This document shows positions 12,441 to 26,000 of a stretch of DNA of 64,000 nucleotides, piece by piece. Position 1 is the stretch's first letter; each line of letters starts with the position of its first letter. The position numbers and the translations under genes are program-made. The stretch spans positions 61,581,001 through 61,645,000 of the forward strand of contig CM048552.1 of the NCBI GenBank assembly GCA_026413225.1. The letters run 5' to 3'. This DNA is from Otis tarda (taxonomy: Eukaryota; Chordata; Aves; Otidiformes; Otididae). Below the pieces are notes generated by a model. The model searched no databases. It saw only the letters and a list, made by a program, of their open reading frames with translations, and was not told the origin of the DNA.

Positions 12441-13455
12441 GAATCATGGAATCATTGGGGTTGGAAGGGACCTCTGGACATTGTCTATCAATCCTCTAAC
12501 AATATCACCTGCTCTTCTTCATCGACCACCCTTCTTGTTTGAGCAGGGCCAACAAACGCACGTTGCTCAGTAATATGCCTGTTCAGGTTTTGAATATCTA
12601 CAAGGATGGAGACTCCACAGGCAACCTCTTCCAGCCTCTGAACACTCTCAGTATAAAAACCTTTTTTCCTATATTTGATCTGAATATACTGTGTTTCAGT
12701 TTGTTTCTATTGTTTCTTATCCTTTTGTAGGATATCACTGAGAAGAATCTAGCTTCACCTTCTCCCTCTCCCCCTTACCACCAGGGAACGTTCTTAACTT
12801 ATGGTTCACTTTTCTGCCAGAATCCCCAGATCACCAGTTCTTTTCTGCAAAGCCGATTTCCAGGTGGTTGATCTCCACGTTGTGCTGGTGAATAGGGTTA
12901 TTCCTTCCTCGGTGCAGGACTTTGCATTTCCCTTTGTTAGAAATAATGAGATTCCTGTTGACCCATTTCTCCAGCCTGCCAAGGTCCCTCTGAAAGGCAG
13001 CACAACCATTTAGTGTATCAACCATTCTAATTTTGCAGCATGCACTCTGCCCCTTTATCCAGCTCATAAGTGAAGATGTTAAACATTATCAGCTCCAGTA
13101 TTCAGTCCTGGAGCACACAAATAGTGACTACCCTCCAGCAGGGCTTCATGCTGCTACCCTTTGATCCTAGCAGTTCAGCCAGTCTTCAACTCACCTCACT
13201 GTCTGTTTATTTTGTCCAAACTTCATCAGTTTGTCTATGCAGATATTACAGGAGACAGTGTTGAAAACTTTGCTAAAGTCAAAATAAACAATATCAGTTG
13301 CTCTTTCTTTTTGTCCTTCTTGAAAACAGGAGTCAGGAGTGTCTTTGCTGTCTGCCAGCCCTTAGGATTCTTGCCCAACTGCCATGACTTTTCAAAGACT
13401 TTTTTAGAGCAGCCTTGCAATGACATTGGCCAGCTACCTCTGCACTCTTAAATAA
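12441..13455 (-). mobile_element. Old, decayed CR1 LINE fragment
   Basis: Read on the minus strand, this runs from a CR1 reverse-transcriptase segment to the CR1 3' end. The 3' tail at 12,441 reads gaatcatggaatcattgggg then 'ttggaagggacctctgga'. Peptide remnants appear in CR1 order across several frames: FEKSWQLGKNPKGW and TPVFKK (about 13,300-13,400), an FNTVS-like segment (about 13,260), and AAFQRDLGRLEKW with KCKVLHRGRNNP (about 12,870-13,010). The RT segment with the catalytic box is degraded or missing. Multiple frameshifts and internal deletions make it clearly older than the CR1 at 54.9 kb. Confidence 0.85.
12831..13430 (-). pseudogene. CR1 reverse transcriptase remnant
   Basis: These are broken pieces of the CR1 ORF2 reverse transcriptase. 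An N-terminal RT piece containing TPVFKKDKK is followed by frameshifted pieces and then a more C-terminal piece containing QRDLGRLEKW and GKCKVLH. The motif F-A-D-D expected between them cannot be read. The spacing is shorter than in intact CR1, which implies deletions. It cannot encode a functional enzyme. Confidence 0.7.
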
Positions 13456-14598
13456 TTTCCTCAGCAGTGTTAAAACACATTTAGAGAACATTACCAAAGC
13501 ATTCCTGTAGGTAATTGGTATGTATACATGAAAAACAAATCTTGAATTATGTGACAAGTATGTTTGCTAATTTATGTTGTACAGATAAAGAATTTAATTC
13601 TACTTCAGGTGATTTTTCACTAGCCGTTCTCAGCAAAATCACTAACTATTTATTCTTCCTACACTTCCCAAAATGATGAGAGTATCACTTGAGTTTAAAT
13701 AAATAATGAAACAAAAGCAGAAGAAAGTTCATTTCACTAAATAGGTGCCATTTTTTAAAGTGTCCATGCTATGAATGGATTAGTTATGTAAATGCTCAAC
13801 AAAAGGTAAGGCCAACTTGCCTGCTGCAGGTTAAATGTTAAGAAGGCAAGCAAATAATTGAATATCAGACTTTCGGTTCTCATTCAGAAAGAGTATAGTT
13901 GGAGGGAGTAACTACTCAGATCTGTGATCCTCATTATAACAATGCTGGCCGTTATTGGAGATTGTCACTTGGCATCAAAAAGATAGTTCTCTCGTACACT
14001 CTAATTTATCTATAACAAGGTGTCAAATTCCCAAACCAAAAGAATATCATTCTTTTTTGACACAAACCTGTATGAATTAGCTACCTAGAAGAGGCTTGCT
14101 AATCCTTCATCATTAGGCTAATACAGACATCTCAAATATATACGTACTCTGAGTAAAGCCAAATATTTTTCTAAGGTATTAACAGTAATATCTTCAGCAT
14201 AACTGATTTACCAATCTTGCATATTTATCCCATGTCACTGTTTCCCACACTTTTACATCTGTTCGCTTTCTGTCTGCTTCCACAACTGGAGGTCAAAAAC
14301 CATTAATCACTCTGGTGACACCAAGGAAACCAACAGTGATACTCACATTCTTTTAGGGAAATATATATTCTTTTTCTTGTTTAAATTCTGTGATTCCAGT
14401 ATTCCAATAAAATGTCCCACCATTAAGAACATGGGTCTGGTTTTGTTAATTATTGTATCTGCAAATAAACCAGCTTGCTTTGTAAATTCTACCAGGCATA
14501 AAATTTTTTAGAATATTTAGGATATCTTTCAATAAGAACTCCGACACACCATCAAGTTGCTTGACAAATTATCATATAACACATGGTCTTTGCCAGTT

Positions 14599-14630
14599 CA
14601 CTCTCAGCCAGAAACAAAGGGCTGAGAGTG
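14599..14630. repeat. Perfect 11-bp inverted repeat (hairpin)
   Basis: The left arm cactctcagcc (14,599-14,609) and right arm ggctgagagtg (14,620-14,630) pair perfectly around a 10-nt loop. No T-run follows, and no host transcript is recognised. Confidence 0.75.
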
Positions 14631-14800
14631 TCCACAAGGAAAACAATTTAGAAACTCATTTTTGCCCATGCCACTGGCTAAGAAGACCCACTTACATCTG
14701 CTGACAGACAATAGCATTTTAATACACCGTAACCTGATCTGAAATCGAGGGTGATAGAGTAGCACTAACAATATTGTACCTTCAGCAGTGCAGAAGATAT

Positions 14801-14828
14801 AGGGCTTTCACTGCTGTTTGAAAGCCCT
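14801..14828. repeat. Perfect 10-bp inverted repeat (hairpin)
   Basis: The left arm agggctttca (14,801-14,810) pairs with tgaaagccct (14,819-14,828) around an 8-nt loop. A competing pairing also exists between cagcagtg (about 14,783-14,790) and cactgctg (about 14,809-14,816), so two alternative folds overlap. Confidence 0.7.
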
Positions 14829-15723
14829 GCTTATTTTTGTGTCTTCTGGAATATTTTGTGGGGAAGGAGGTGTCACCTAAGAACTTTAATTACTTAAAAG
14901 TTAGTAACTAAACTAGTAGCCTGGATTGCCTTCTGTAGCATAGAACAGTAAGACTGAGAGTTCCAATAGTCATACTATATACATATATACTCATCTTAGA
15001 AATGTACAGTGGCTACTTATTGATTGGAGATAAAATACAGCTCCTAAAAACATTCACTCTCTTTCTCCAGGTTCCTTTTTCTCCAGATATTCAATGCAAG
15101 TCTTTATGTTGTGGTATTATTAACTATAGTATCTCTGCAATCTTTCTGGATAATGCTACGTATAAAGAGTTCCCCGCAATGAAGAATATTCCACACATGA
15201 TCGAAATGTAAGCTTACAAACATATAATAATATATTAAAGTGTTTTAAAGTGAGAAATTGTTATACGTTTCAATATAATTGAACTAGCTCAATTAATTTT
15301 GAATATTCCTTCACTAATTTGAGGGGATTCTAGAAGTATTAAAGCTCTTAGGTTCTGTTTGGCTAAAATTTCACACAGTGGTAGGTTAAACCTTTTCAAT
15401 GATCTCAGGATTAGCCTTAGCTTTCAAAGCTCATACAAAGCAAAGTTCTATAGTCCTTTCATCTGAGATCTTATTTTCTTTAGGATTATGAGATAATGCA
15501 TCTGGAACAACATTCATTCATCCAGGTTTGTGGTTTAGCTGAAAGTCAGTCCAAATTCCTGTAATCACAAATGACATCTGGCTAAACATGCACTTGGGTC
15601 AAGTTTAGACCTCAGCCACTATAAAGAGCTGTGGTTAGATAGCATGCTGAACTTGACACCTCCCAAATACAGGAATACATGCTCAGTCCATACCAATACA
15701 ACAAGTTAAAGTTACACATTCTT

Positions 15724-15740
15724 TTGTTGTTGTTGTTGTT
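15724..15740 (+). repeat. (TTG)n microsatellite
   Basis: About five TTG units in an otherwise T-rich stretch. Confidence 0.85.
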
Positions 15741-16857
15741 CTTCCCTGTAGCTCAACATTTTCTTTCAACTACTTTCAAGATTTATTGTCAAAAGCTTTT
15801 GTACTGTTTGTATGGTCCTTTCCACAAGAACCTATATTAAAAAATGCTCAAACCTATACCTGATGCCTCCTGGTGTCATTCAAATCATAAATTGGAATGC
15901 CAGAGCATTCAAAGGTAAAAAGCTTGGTGCCACAATCTGAACAGGCAAGTAATTCATTAAAGGGAAAAAAAATGAACTAGTTTGACAGCTGATAACATAT
16001 CAGAAAGTCTGTAAATTCAAAATCAACTAAAATTCAGCTGTACTTCAGTTAAGCTGTAACAAAACTAGGGAGATACAGGTCTGCTTGCACCAAGTGTTTC
16101 AGATGAGACTTCTTAATGACAAGTCTTAGCCTCATTCTCATTACCCATTTTCTTGTACAGATGCATATTGGCCTTCTCTTATCGTTATTTTCTTCAGATC
16201 TAAATGAAAGATTTAATTTTTTCTCATAGTTCCTCCAGGGCCTGAAACTGATCAGTCTTGTTTACATTTTTAAGGGTTCATACAGAAAAATTACTCTTTC
16301 TGAATCAGAAAAAAACTGATAAATCTTACATCACTGCAGAACTGAATACTAATATATAAATGGAAACTTAAACAGGATCAATTTCAGTCCTCTCAGCTAT
16401 TTAATGATAATGACTATAACACCATTCTGATGAGTAAAGACCGTAAGAAACATGAAATGGATGACTGTGTCTGTCCAAAACGTAGATGTTAGACTTCCAG
16501 TGAATACCTATGCTGTTATATGAAGTACTATTGCTAATTTGTTTGCTGGGTATTTTTCTTTCTTGTTAGTTCTGACTAATACTTCAGCAACACATTGAAG
16601 ACACTCTATACTACTTTAAAGCAACATAAAACTACAGTTCTTGCTGTCATTCCTCCCGGGCTAATTACACCACTGATCCCACATCTCATTATTTCCCCTT
16701 TAACTCACAAGATTTCAGCTATCACTTCTTCAGAGTTCCCACCACACAAATCTGTCTTCCATTAGGCTTTGGGCTTCAGAGCCTTAATATTAACTGAATA
16801 CTTTTGGTGGCACAAGTTATCACCCATGGCATTCAATGACTGGACATCCCTCATAGC

Positions 16858-16872
16858 AAAAAAAAAAAAAAA
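16858..16872 (+). repeat. Poly(A) run, 15 nt
   Basis: An uninterrupted A15. The sequence upstream does not look like a processed gene copy. Confidence 0.85.
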
Positions 16873-19800
16873 TTGTTTAATTAGAAAAAAGCTTTTCGAA
16901 GGACAATCTCTTGTATACCACCTTCCACCTGAAGTTCACTATCCCAAATGCTCAACATGATTGCAGGTAGAAAACAGATAGCCATGAACAGGAGAATTTG
17001 TGCTAAAGGAGGCAGACAACCCATGGAAGTACACACTAATAAAAGTGAAGAAGAGCACATAACACAGGAGAACTACAAAATACTTGCTGCACTGCAAAAC
17101 ATACAGATAGAGAAACCAGAAAATTATATAGCAAGAGAGAAAAAAAAGTCCCATAAGCCCACTATAGGAAGAGTAGAAGAGAACATTAGATAAACATTTA
17201 TGTTTGGGGTTGGTTTTTTTTTTATGTAACATCTGATTCAGATTGACTTTGGACAACTCTCAAGCTATTTCTACACTTTCTACACTTCTTTTTCTGCTTC
17301 TAAAAATGTGCTTTTCTTTTGAACATGTATATTTTCTATTCCTTGTATTCTCTCTGCTTAATCCTGCTACTTCTTTTAAGGTGGCTCTTTATGTTGTTAT
17401 AGTTAAAGCTCTTTCCCATTCCTTCTCCCAAGAGCATGTTTTTAACTACCTCCTTTTCCCTTGGCTCCAAGTAACAACACCTACACTGTTGATGGCTTGG
17501 TCATGGTCTTATAATTACCCCCAGCTGTTTGTTCAGGAGGCTTTCTTTCTAGAACTTTAATTTGTTTGTGCATTTTTCTATTGGTCAGATACCGAAAAGC
17601 CTGTAGTCCTAAATAACTGTACAGTAAGTCATTTACTAACTAGATCACCTTCTATTTGCATATGATTTTCCCTTAGCATTCTCTTACTTTCTTAAAGAGA
17701 AGCTTCAAGTTCAGACAGTGTTTCTCTTTATTAAGCATTTCCTAAAGATTTTTCTGAGAGTTGGTCCAGTACCCGTTTATAATGGCTTTCAGTATGCTAG
17801 TATTTGGTAATACTGCAAATAGAGTTTTACATGGAATAAGGACTGCCCAGGCAGTGTCATTGAGAATCAGGACTTTTTTTCCCCCTAAACTTCTGTTTGG
17901 GTTCCTTATGCTGCTGGATGCAAAACAAACTGATTTCTGAATGAACCATTTCTAGATATTTATCTAATAGTTTTTGAAGTGAGAAAAATCCAGTCTACCG
18001 CGTGGGGTAAATGTATAGAGGTATATGTGGCAGAACATTTTAAACTGAAATTGTACAGATATATGTGTCTTTAGTGAGATAAAACTCTGCCCTGTAAAAA
18101 CCACTAGCTTAGAGTTAAATACCAGCCATCCAACATTAAGGCTATGAACACATTCTTTAGCTCAAATTTTCTGTCTTTTCTTGTCAGTATGATTAAAGGC
18201 TCAGATTCAATGTAACTGAGGTCTAAGGAACTTTAATTTTCCTTTGATAAACTGACAAAAAAAAATCATTTCTTTAATGTTAATCCAAAGGGCACAATGT
18301 TACAATGGACTCTTTGTGATGCACTAAAACATGTGAAAATCTGTTCTTATCTTCAGAGTCCTTTACCAGCAGCCACCAAAATACCCTGCCAGATACAAGG
18401 GTACATGCAGTGGATTAGCCTCAAGCAATTAGCTATCAACACTCGGTAGTTGTTGCTATGGTGGGGAGAGAGGTGTATATGATTTTCCATAATGACAGTA
18501 AAATAATAATTGGTTCAGAATCAATCCAAGAAGAAGAGAGCATATGAAAGTAAGAAGGAGAACCTGAAGCCCCGCACATTAAGGACATCTTCTCCCAACT
18601 GGTATTGAGGGAGTGTGAGGGGGTAGAGGTGGTGGTGTTTGATTTCTGGGTTCTACCAAATTCAGTGCTTTTGTCTCACTGTTCTGTCACAATTGTCTGG
18701 ACAGAAGCACATGCAGCCTTAAAACTTCTGTGCAGAGTAGGGCTATACTACTGCAATTGTTATAAGGGAATTACATGAATGAATGAATTCTATAGCAGGA
18801 GTGAAAATGGAGTGTGGTTCTAGGCCAGTGCTATAATGTAGGACCACCTTTCTACCTTCTTTCTGCCTGTTCTCCATAAATACATACATACTCCAGAAAT
18901 GTACATACCCACATTTCCTATGGATATGTACATGGTACATGTAACATTTATCTACATTTTAATTTGTTTCCTGCTATATTTTGTGTCTTGCTTAATTTAA
19001 GAAGAAATGTAACATGACAGAAGTTGGGCTCAAAGGAATTCATCATGTCTGTATCATCACTGGAATGAAATGTCTCTTTCTCCTATCCCTTGTTTCCATT
19101 TTCATTCAAATTGGACGGAAGAAACATCCCTAGCAGATTCAGCTTGTCAGCTATATTGCTGGTAAAAATCTGTTTGGAAACCAGATTCCTCCACATGAAA
19201 ATGTGTGTGTTAATTAGCCCCTTTTGTGTCAGCCTGTTTCTGAGCCAAGTCTGAAGAGTCATTTGAGGGCACTGAATGTCTGTTCTGAAGAGAGGCTTAT
19301 GTGATTGAGAGTGTCATGACCACTTGAAAAACTTTCTTCAAGGATGAGAACTTTTCTGTTGGCAACGTGTTATCAGGAACATCTAGTCCTGCACCATCAA
19401 GGATTTTTCTGTTTATTTTAAAAACATGCAGACACTACAACTCCTTTTGGTTGTAGTGATACAGGGAATTGAGGGCAGAATTAAAATTGCTCAGAGGGAA
19501 ATTGACTTAATGAACTAAATGCCTTTTATCATGAATAAGTGCCTAGATTTAAGTGCCACAAGTTTACCTATCAACTCCTGCTCCATCTGTAATGTTTTTA
19601 AGCACAGACCAAAGCCAAGAAACATAGCTGTGACTTGTGAACTTCAGTCCCTATTAAGAAGACTGGCAATGATCAACTGAGGGGTGTTGGTCAACATATT
19701 ACCAGCAGAAAGAATAAAGTCCAGGGGTATCTGCATGATATGTACCCATTTTTATTAAAAGAGTGGACTTAAATACCTTCCCTTTTTGGCTTTTGTGGCC

Positions 19801-22800
19801 ATTAAGGACAATGTATTCCAAACTATCTTGATTTCATTGGCTCATATAGGGCCCCAGTCCTCTGGATTGAACTGGAGTGAGCAAGGAAAAACTAACCAAT
19901 TTCCTAACAAAACCATCAAGTTTCTTCACTCCCTTCCCCCACACTAAGTCCATGAACTCACTCTATCTTTCCCACAACTCTTGTCTCAAAAAGGCACAAG
20001 GGTTATTTTTTCTCATAACCACCCCAAACTGCATTTCTGAGAGGACACTACTTCCTTCCATTCTCAGCAATTTCAGAGGCTGCCAGAGGCTGCCCCTCTT
20101 CCCAGAAGTCACTCGCAAAGTCAACAAGCAATTTACCCTCTAACTGTTTTGATGTTGGCCTGCCTTCCAGCAATTCTCAGTTGGCACATAGTCTCCTGCA
20201 GACTATAATCAGCTTGGCACATGTTAAAACAGCCATGCCAGGGCTATGGCCAGAATGAGTCGAGTCAACTGCTGTGTTGCAGTTACAGTTTGTCTTGTTA
20301 CTGTTTCAGCAGCACACTCCAGACCAGATTCTCCGACTGCCCACATTGTCTCACACTTCCAATCCCCTTTATGTTGAACTGACACCGCTGCAGTTTTAAC
20401 GTCAAGAAATAAACCTTAAGAGGGCTCTCCTCCAGCATGCTCTGAATTCTTTACACAGCTTGGATGATCTGCACTCTTGCCAGCACAGCCCAGTATTCCA
20501 AAACATCACACCTAACATAGCATAGCACATCTGGCCCTAGTCTCATATCAGACTGCTTAACCCCTGTACATCTACACAAGGTACATCACTTCAAAACCCC
20601 TGCTGAACAGACCAAACTCGTAAGGGAGGGGTTTTTTTCCTTTGGAGATGAGATGTTAACAACTGGGAGAAAGCTGTGATCATGACCTCAGGGATAAGCA
20701 AGAGGAAGTAGATGACATAATTCCCCGGGAGGGGAAATGTAATGAGGCGGATACCCAGGTCTAGAGTTATGAGGATGCAGATAAACACAGTGGAAAATCT
20801 CTCCTACCTATATGGCTACAGTCCCCTTCCCACAAGAATGGCCTTGGTAGGTAGGATCCCCATTCAGCAACAGTAAACAGTCAGCGCAGACTGAACTGGC
20901 CACTGTTGGTAGGATTAAACACCAGCAGCCCTTCTCCAGCTCAGCTCACCCGTCTGTTTAGTGCAGTTCTATACATATACAGCATCATGGAGTCCAGGCA
21001 AGTGATTTTACCCACATGATTAAGAAAAGAGTACAGAGGGGGCATCCAGAATATCCTCAACACTGGGCAGTAAAGTGACTGCTTGGTACAGATGTCTCAA
21101 AGCATTATTGACAGATGTGGAGAAGAGGCTCTTCTTGACTTTTGATTTTGGTTTTTGTAAGGCAAGATGTCCTGTTTGCAGTCATATAAAGGAATTGTGG
21201 TAATTAACATTTTTAAATGAGTACTCAGTGAAGAAGTCAAGATTCTGTATGACAGAGTAGGCTAGTGATACTCACTCTTTGCCTCTTGTTGTTCCACAAA
21301 CACATGTTGCTGCTAGGGGATGCTTTTTTATCTTAAATACTTTGAAAAAAAACTTATCACCACATGATGTGTATTTGTATTTTCTATTTTTCCCTGCTTA
21401 AACTGAAAAAAATCCATTAGCACTATGAAAACATCCCAATAAGGCATGAATATCTCACAGTGCTTCTGTAAAAAGTCAATGCTTAATCTGACTATGATTA
21501 ATATGGGTAGCCTTTTTATGTAGATTCTGTCTGTATTGGCAAAAAACATTTTCTGTTTTTTTTTTGTGGAGGGAGGTGTTTGTGTTTAACAACAGAGAAA
21601 AAAGGTCTATCTTTCAGTTTTCACTACTTTTTAAGACTCTCTCAATGTAAGGCTAGTAAAATCTGCTTAAATTGGAAAGCAGAAATGAGTTTTATACTTA
21701 AGCAAAAAAAAAACAAACCTGATTTTGCTGTTTACAAAAAGACTGTATTATTTTGGCCTAATGCCCAATATATGTTGATACAGATGGTGTATTTCCCTTA
21801 CCTTGCAAGAGCAACATCTATCAAGGTCAAGGTCTTCACTGCCTTGGAATAAACATTGGCAGTCCGTGGTCCCCCTCCAGGCATTTTGAAGAACTCTATA
21901 GTCCTGATTGATCCTTATAGCCCTCTTGTCACTGCCAATCCACCTGCTTCATAGGCAATGCCTTTATGCTTTGAGTGAACCAGAGAAAAACTCAGCAGAT
22001 TCACGGAAGCTGTCCCGTGTAGCCAAAGTCCTTGTAGTCCCATCATATGATAGTACCAAGGATGCTCACAATGTATGCCCAGAACAACCAAAACACAGCT
22101 GGCCAGAACTCAGCAAATGCTGTCTTGGTGCAGCAAAGACAAACTGAGACTTGACTAGGACAAACACTGTCCAAAAGGACACAGTCCTCAAGACTGTGAC
22201 CATATGTGCAGAGGCAGAATAATGTTGCTTTACTTCTGAGCAGTATGTTCATCTCCTTCCTTGGAGACTCCTGCTTCCTTCCTCACCACTCTCCAACCTT
22301 CTTAGTCATGACTAATAAGCACATGCAATCACAGAAGCTCAATGGTAATGTTGAAGGGAAACAGTGAGAAAGCTCCTTTACGAAAAGCAGCATGATGGGC
22401 CACAGAGTGTTTGCAGTATAGAGCAAAGAAGAGAGCAAGTATCCTTACAAGAGGTGCTGCAAGAGCCTGTATCCCAAAGGACATTCATGTGAACATGAAT
22501 CGTGTGGTTGAAAATCATGTGATATTCATCATGGTCTTGTACATGTTCCCTGCCTACATGTTCTCTGCAGATGTCCTTACTGGGGAGATCCTCTGGAGCA
22601 ATATAGAGGAGCTACATAACTGTAGGAATCTAGGACCCTTAAATAACTTCCTTCCTTTCTTGAGCTTGTCCTACTGCAGGAGAATTTCTAGGCCATCATA
22701 CCTTTTCCTAGTTTATGCAGGGAGGGAAAGTCACAGAAAAAGGTATTTCTTTCAGCCTATGTGATAACTAAAGATATTTTCCAGCTACTACTCAACATAG

Positions 22801-23018
22801 ATATATGCATAATGTTTCACCACCTCCCAAGATCCTGATTTCTTTCTTTCCTGTGGTTATAACCCTTAAGATCAATGTTTATTTAAGGGGATGAACAAGC
22901 CTAGACATTTCTATCTAACATAAGTCTAGTAAAATGTACCCATGTTGCCAATGAGGCATTGAATGTCAAGTTTCTCTCAAAGGAACCTTTCAAATATAAG
23001 CAACTGGTAAATAAAAGC

Positions 23019-23034
23019 TTTTTTTTTTTTTTTT
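23019..23034 (+). repeat. Poly(T) run, 16 nt
   Basis: An uninterrupted T16. No element is recognised next to it on either side. Confidence 0.85.
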
Positions 23035-26000
23035 GTTAATATAGGTCACTTAATCAGATGGTTTATCAGAAGTCCATAATTTAATGGTATGCTTGAATCT
23101 GTGTGTGGTTTGCTTTCTTTTTTCCTTTTGATACTTTTGGTATTAGCTCAATTTCAGAGTTCCGACAAATTTACTGTAAAGGATCTGTTTGACAATGAGA
23201 GAAGAAGTTGCCAGCCATGCCAATTATAGTGATTTTGTGATGTGGGACTTCAGGCCACTGGGAACGAAAGGCCCATGCCAGAAAGAGAAAATGCTTTTCT
23301 AGGCATCTCTGTTTCTTTCACAATTGTATTCACATATCCAATTCAAGCTATGGCTTGATAGCATGTTATCTAAAGAAAGAGATTAGGTTTACATTAGGAC
23401 TTTTCTGAGTAATTGATATTAAACAGGGACATAGAAGAAATCCTTTTTTTAAAATCTTTTTCTTTTTTTTTTTTTCCCTAGGAAAGTAACATCTGGAACA
23501 AATAGAGTCTTTAACTGATTATCATTAACACAATTGTGTTGTGTTCTCAAAAAGCTATTAAAAAGTGTTAACATGGTTACATCATGAACTTCAGCTGGTT
23601 CTTATAACACATGAATCAACTCAAACCAGAAGTGTTCACATAATGCATATTTAAAATACTGTATTGTAAAACATGCTTTTGAGAATGTTTTCATTAATAA
23701 AAGGATTGCTTACTAGTTCCAGCATTTATTTGGATGATAGAGTTCACTACCTGTATCAGACTGAACAGTATTTAAGCATAACTGTAAACATATTTACAGT
23801 TCCATAGGTAGTCAGTAAGCCACCAATCAATTTGGATGGAAGACACAAAAGCATATTTTTTTTCTTTTCATCAAACCATTCTGTCTCACCTGTTATTCAA
23901 ACATTGCCTTTAAAAAAGTTTCACGTGATCAAAATCAAATACAGACTTCATTATTTTTGAAATAAACTCATAAGTATTCATCATCAGTATATATCTTGAA
24001 GGGTCTATAAGAATGTTAAAAATGCCTCCCTGTATAGAGCCCTAGTGGAACTATAGCTTTTTTTTTTCCACTATGGTGCAGCATGGTGTTTCAGTGCAAG
24101 GCAGGAAGGAAAGAAAAACATAACCATCTGTAACTGCAAGGAGAAAATCAGGGACCTAGGACCTATCATTAATATCTGTTAAAACCTCCTCTTTTGCCAT
24201 CAGTGTATGCTTTCACACCTTTATGGAGAAAAACATTATCCGCTAAACTATTTCTTTTAGCAGACAGACCTTCTGGACGGAGCTTCCCAACTAAATCATG
24301 AGAACACTTTGGTAGTTTGTCTCATATCGTAGTGTGGTAGCCAAAGGCCACGTGCCTGCTGAGCTACAAAATGATTTTATGCACTTGAAATGAAGATTGC
24401 TCTACACTTCCCGATTCACCTGACAACCATGAAAACCCAGCAGTAGTCAGCCAGTACAAGTAGTTAGTACACAATGCATCTGGATCATGTCAGATCTTTT
24501 TACATACCAGATCATGTAGTGGTCGCCTCCAGGAAGACTAAGCCAGATTCAAATTATAGAAGACTATTTCCCAGGCAATATTTAGTCAACAAGGTTCACA
24601 TGACTACCTATGCACAGTGAAACTGAGAAGCACTTCTAAGTTCCTAGTCAAGGTGTACATCCTGTCCACATCCAGAACCTTGAGTCAAGACCTGAGCATG
24701 TACCCATCTTTGCTGTGGTTTCCAAAGAAAGGTGGTGCTTAGGTTGCCTGCCCTGTGAAGTGTAGACACAGCCTCCAAAAACAACATTGCTGGTAACTAT
24801 GGCACTGAACACAATACAGACTGTTTTTCCTGTCTTTGGGACTACATGCCATGTGTAGTCACAGAGAAGCAATAATAAGTTTACTACCACTTTTTTGTCA
24901 GGAGGAGTAAAGTATGAGCAAGAGGCGTGAGTCTCATGCTCAAAGCCCAAGAAATGACATGTTTGCTATTCAGATGGATATTTTGCAAGACTGGGAAGTG
25001 GTCTTGGAAATGCCAAACATGTGGTCACTCGCGTAGCCTTGAGTCCATCCTTTTATTAACCTGTAATTACATGACCACAGAGTATTTCCCCCAAATAATT
25101 TCTTCTTCATTCAGGGAAGAAACTGAATGTACAGTGGGGGCTGATCAAAGGGTTCAAGTGCAACTGTAAATCTGATTTTTTTTTCATATCGTGTGCTTGA
25201 TTTTTCAACTGTAAAATCCCCTTTTTTAATTTAGAGGGGAGAGGAAAAAATACTGGCAAAACAGACAAAAGTTGTTCCAATAAAAAACTGAACAGTTAGT
25301 TTACATGTATTTCAATATGAATAGAATCATATATACCCATCACAACAAAAAGTAGACAGTATACTTTTGTTTCCATATAAACGATATAGGTTTATAGAAT
25401 AAGAATAGAATAAAATAATAAAAATTGTCAGTAAAGATTAGAATAAAAGAAGCAGAAACCTAGCACACCTATCAGAGCACTGTAATCTTCTCCAAAAAGA
25501 TTCAAAGATAATTTTTAAAATAAAAAATTGCAACTGATTCTAGGCCAGTATGTTCCAATCTTGCTAGAGTCCATGGTTCAATGAGTACAATCAGTTTTAG
25601 GGCTTCTAATACTATACAAAAATATTCCAAGCATACATGACACAAAGCTTCAAACAAAACTCACTGTGCCTATTAAAATTTGCTGAAGTTTTGACAGGTT
25701 AATTTTGTACCTGCAGTCTTTATGCCAGCTCACATAACAATTGCCTGCATCCCTCTAATGTCATGAAGAATAAAATACCATGTCTCCTTCTGCAACTAGC
25801 ATAAAACCACATCAACGCTGAATTCTGCTCTGCCTTGTTCAACTGAAATGTGATTATGTATTCACAGCTGATGTAGCTCAGACTTGTGTTTCTGAATGAC
25901 CTAAGACCATATTGATCTGGTTTTAATGATTATAGAAACCTTTTAAAAAAAAATCTATTAAAAATATTAATCATTCACCAAAAGACAGATAAGTATAAAA

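Noticed and set aside
16858..16872. A15 run considered as the tail of a retrocopy
   Set aside because: The sequence upstream has no gene-like reading frame and no polyadenylation signal at the expected distance.
16939..17256. Overlapping open frames on both strands of about 80-105 codons
   Set aside because: Mutually exclusive frames with no similarity to known proteins; the minus frame is Phe/Tyr/Leu-rich from A/T-rich DNA.
22411..22764. Open frame of 117 codons in the upstream flank
   Set aside because: No domain, no recognisable homologue and no splice framework; length is within chance for this much sequence.
24648..24950. Minus-strand 100-codon frame suspected as a processed pseudogene
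   Set aside because: No poly(A) tail, no recognisable parent protein and no collinear domain.
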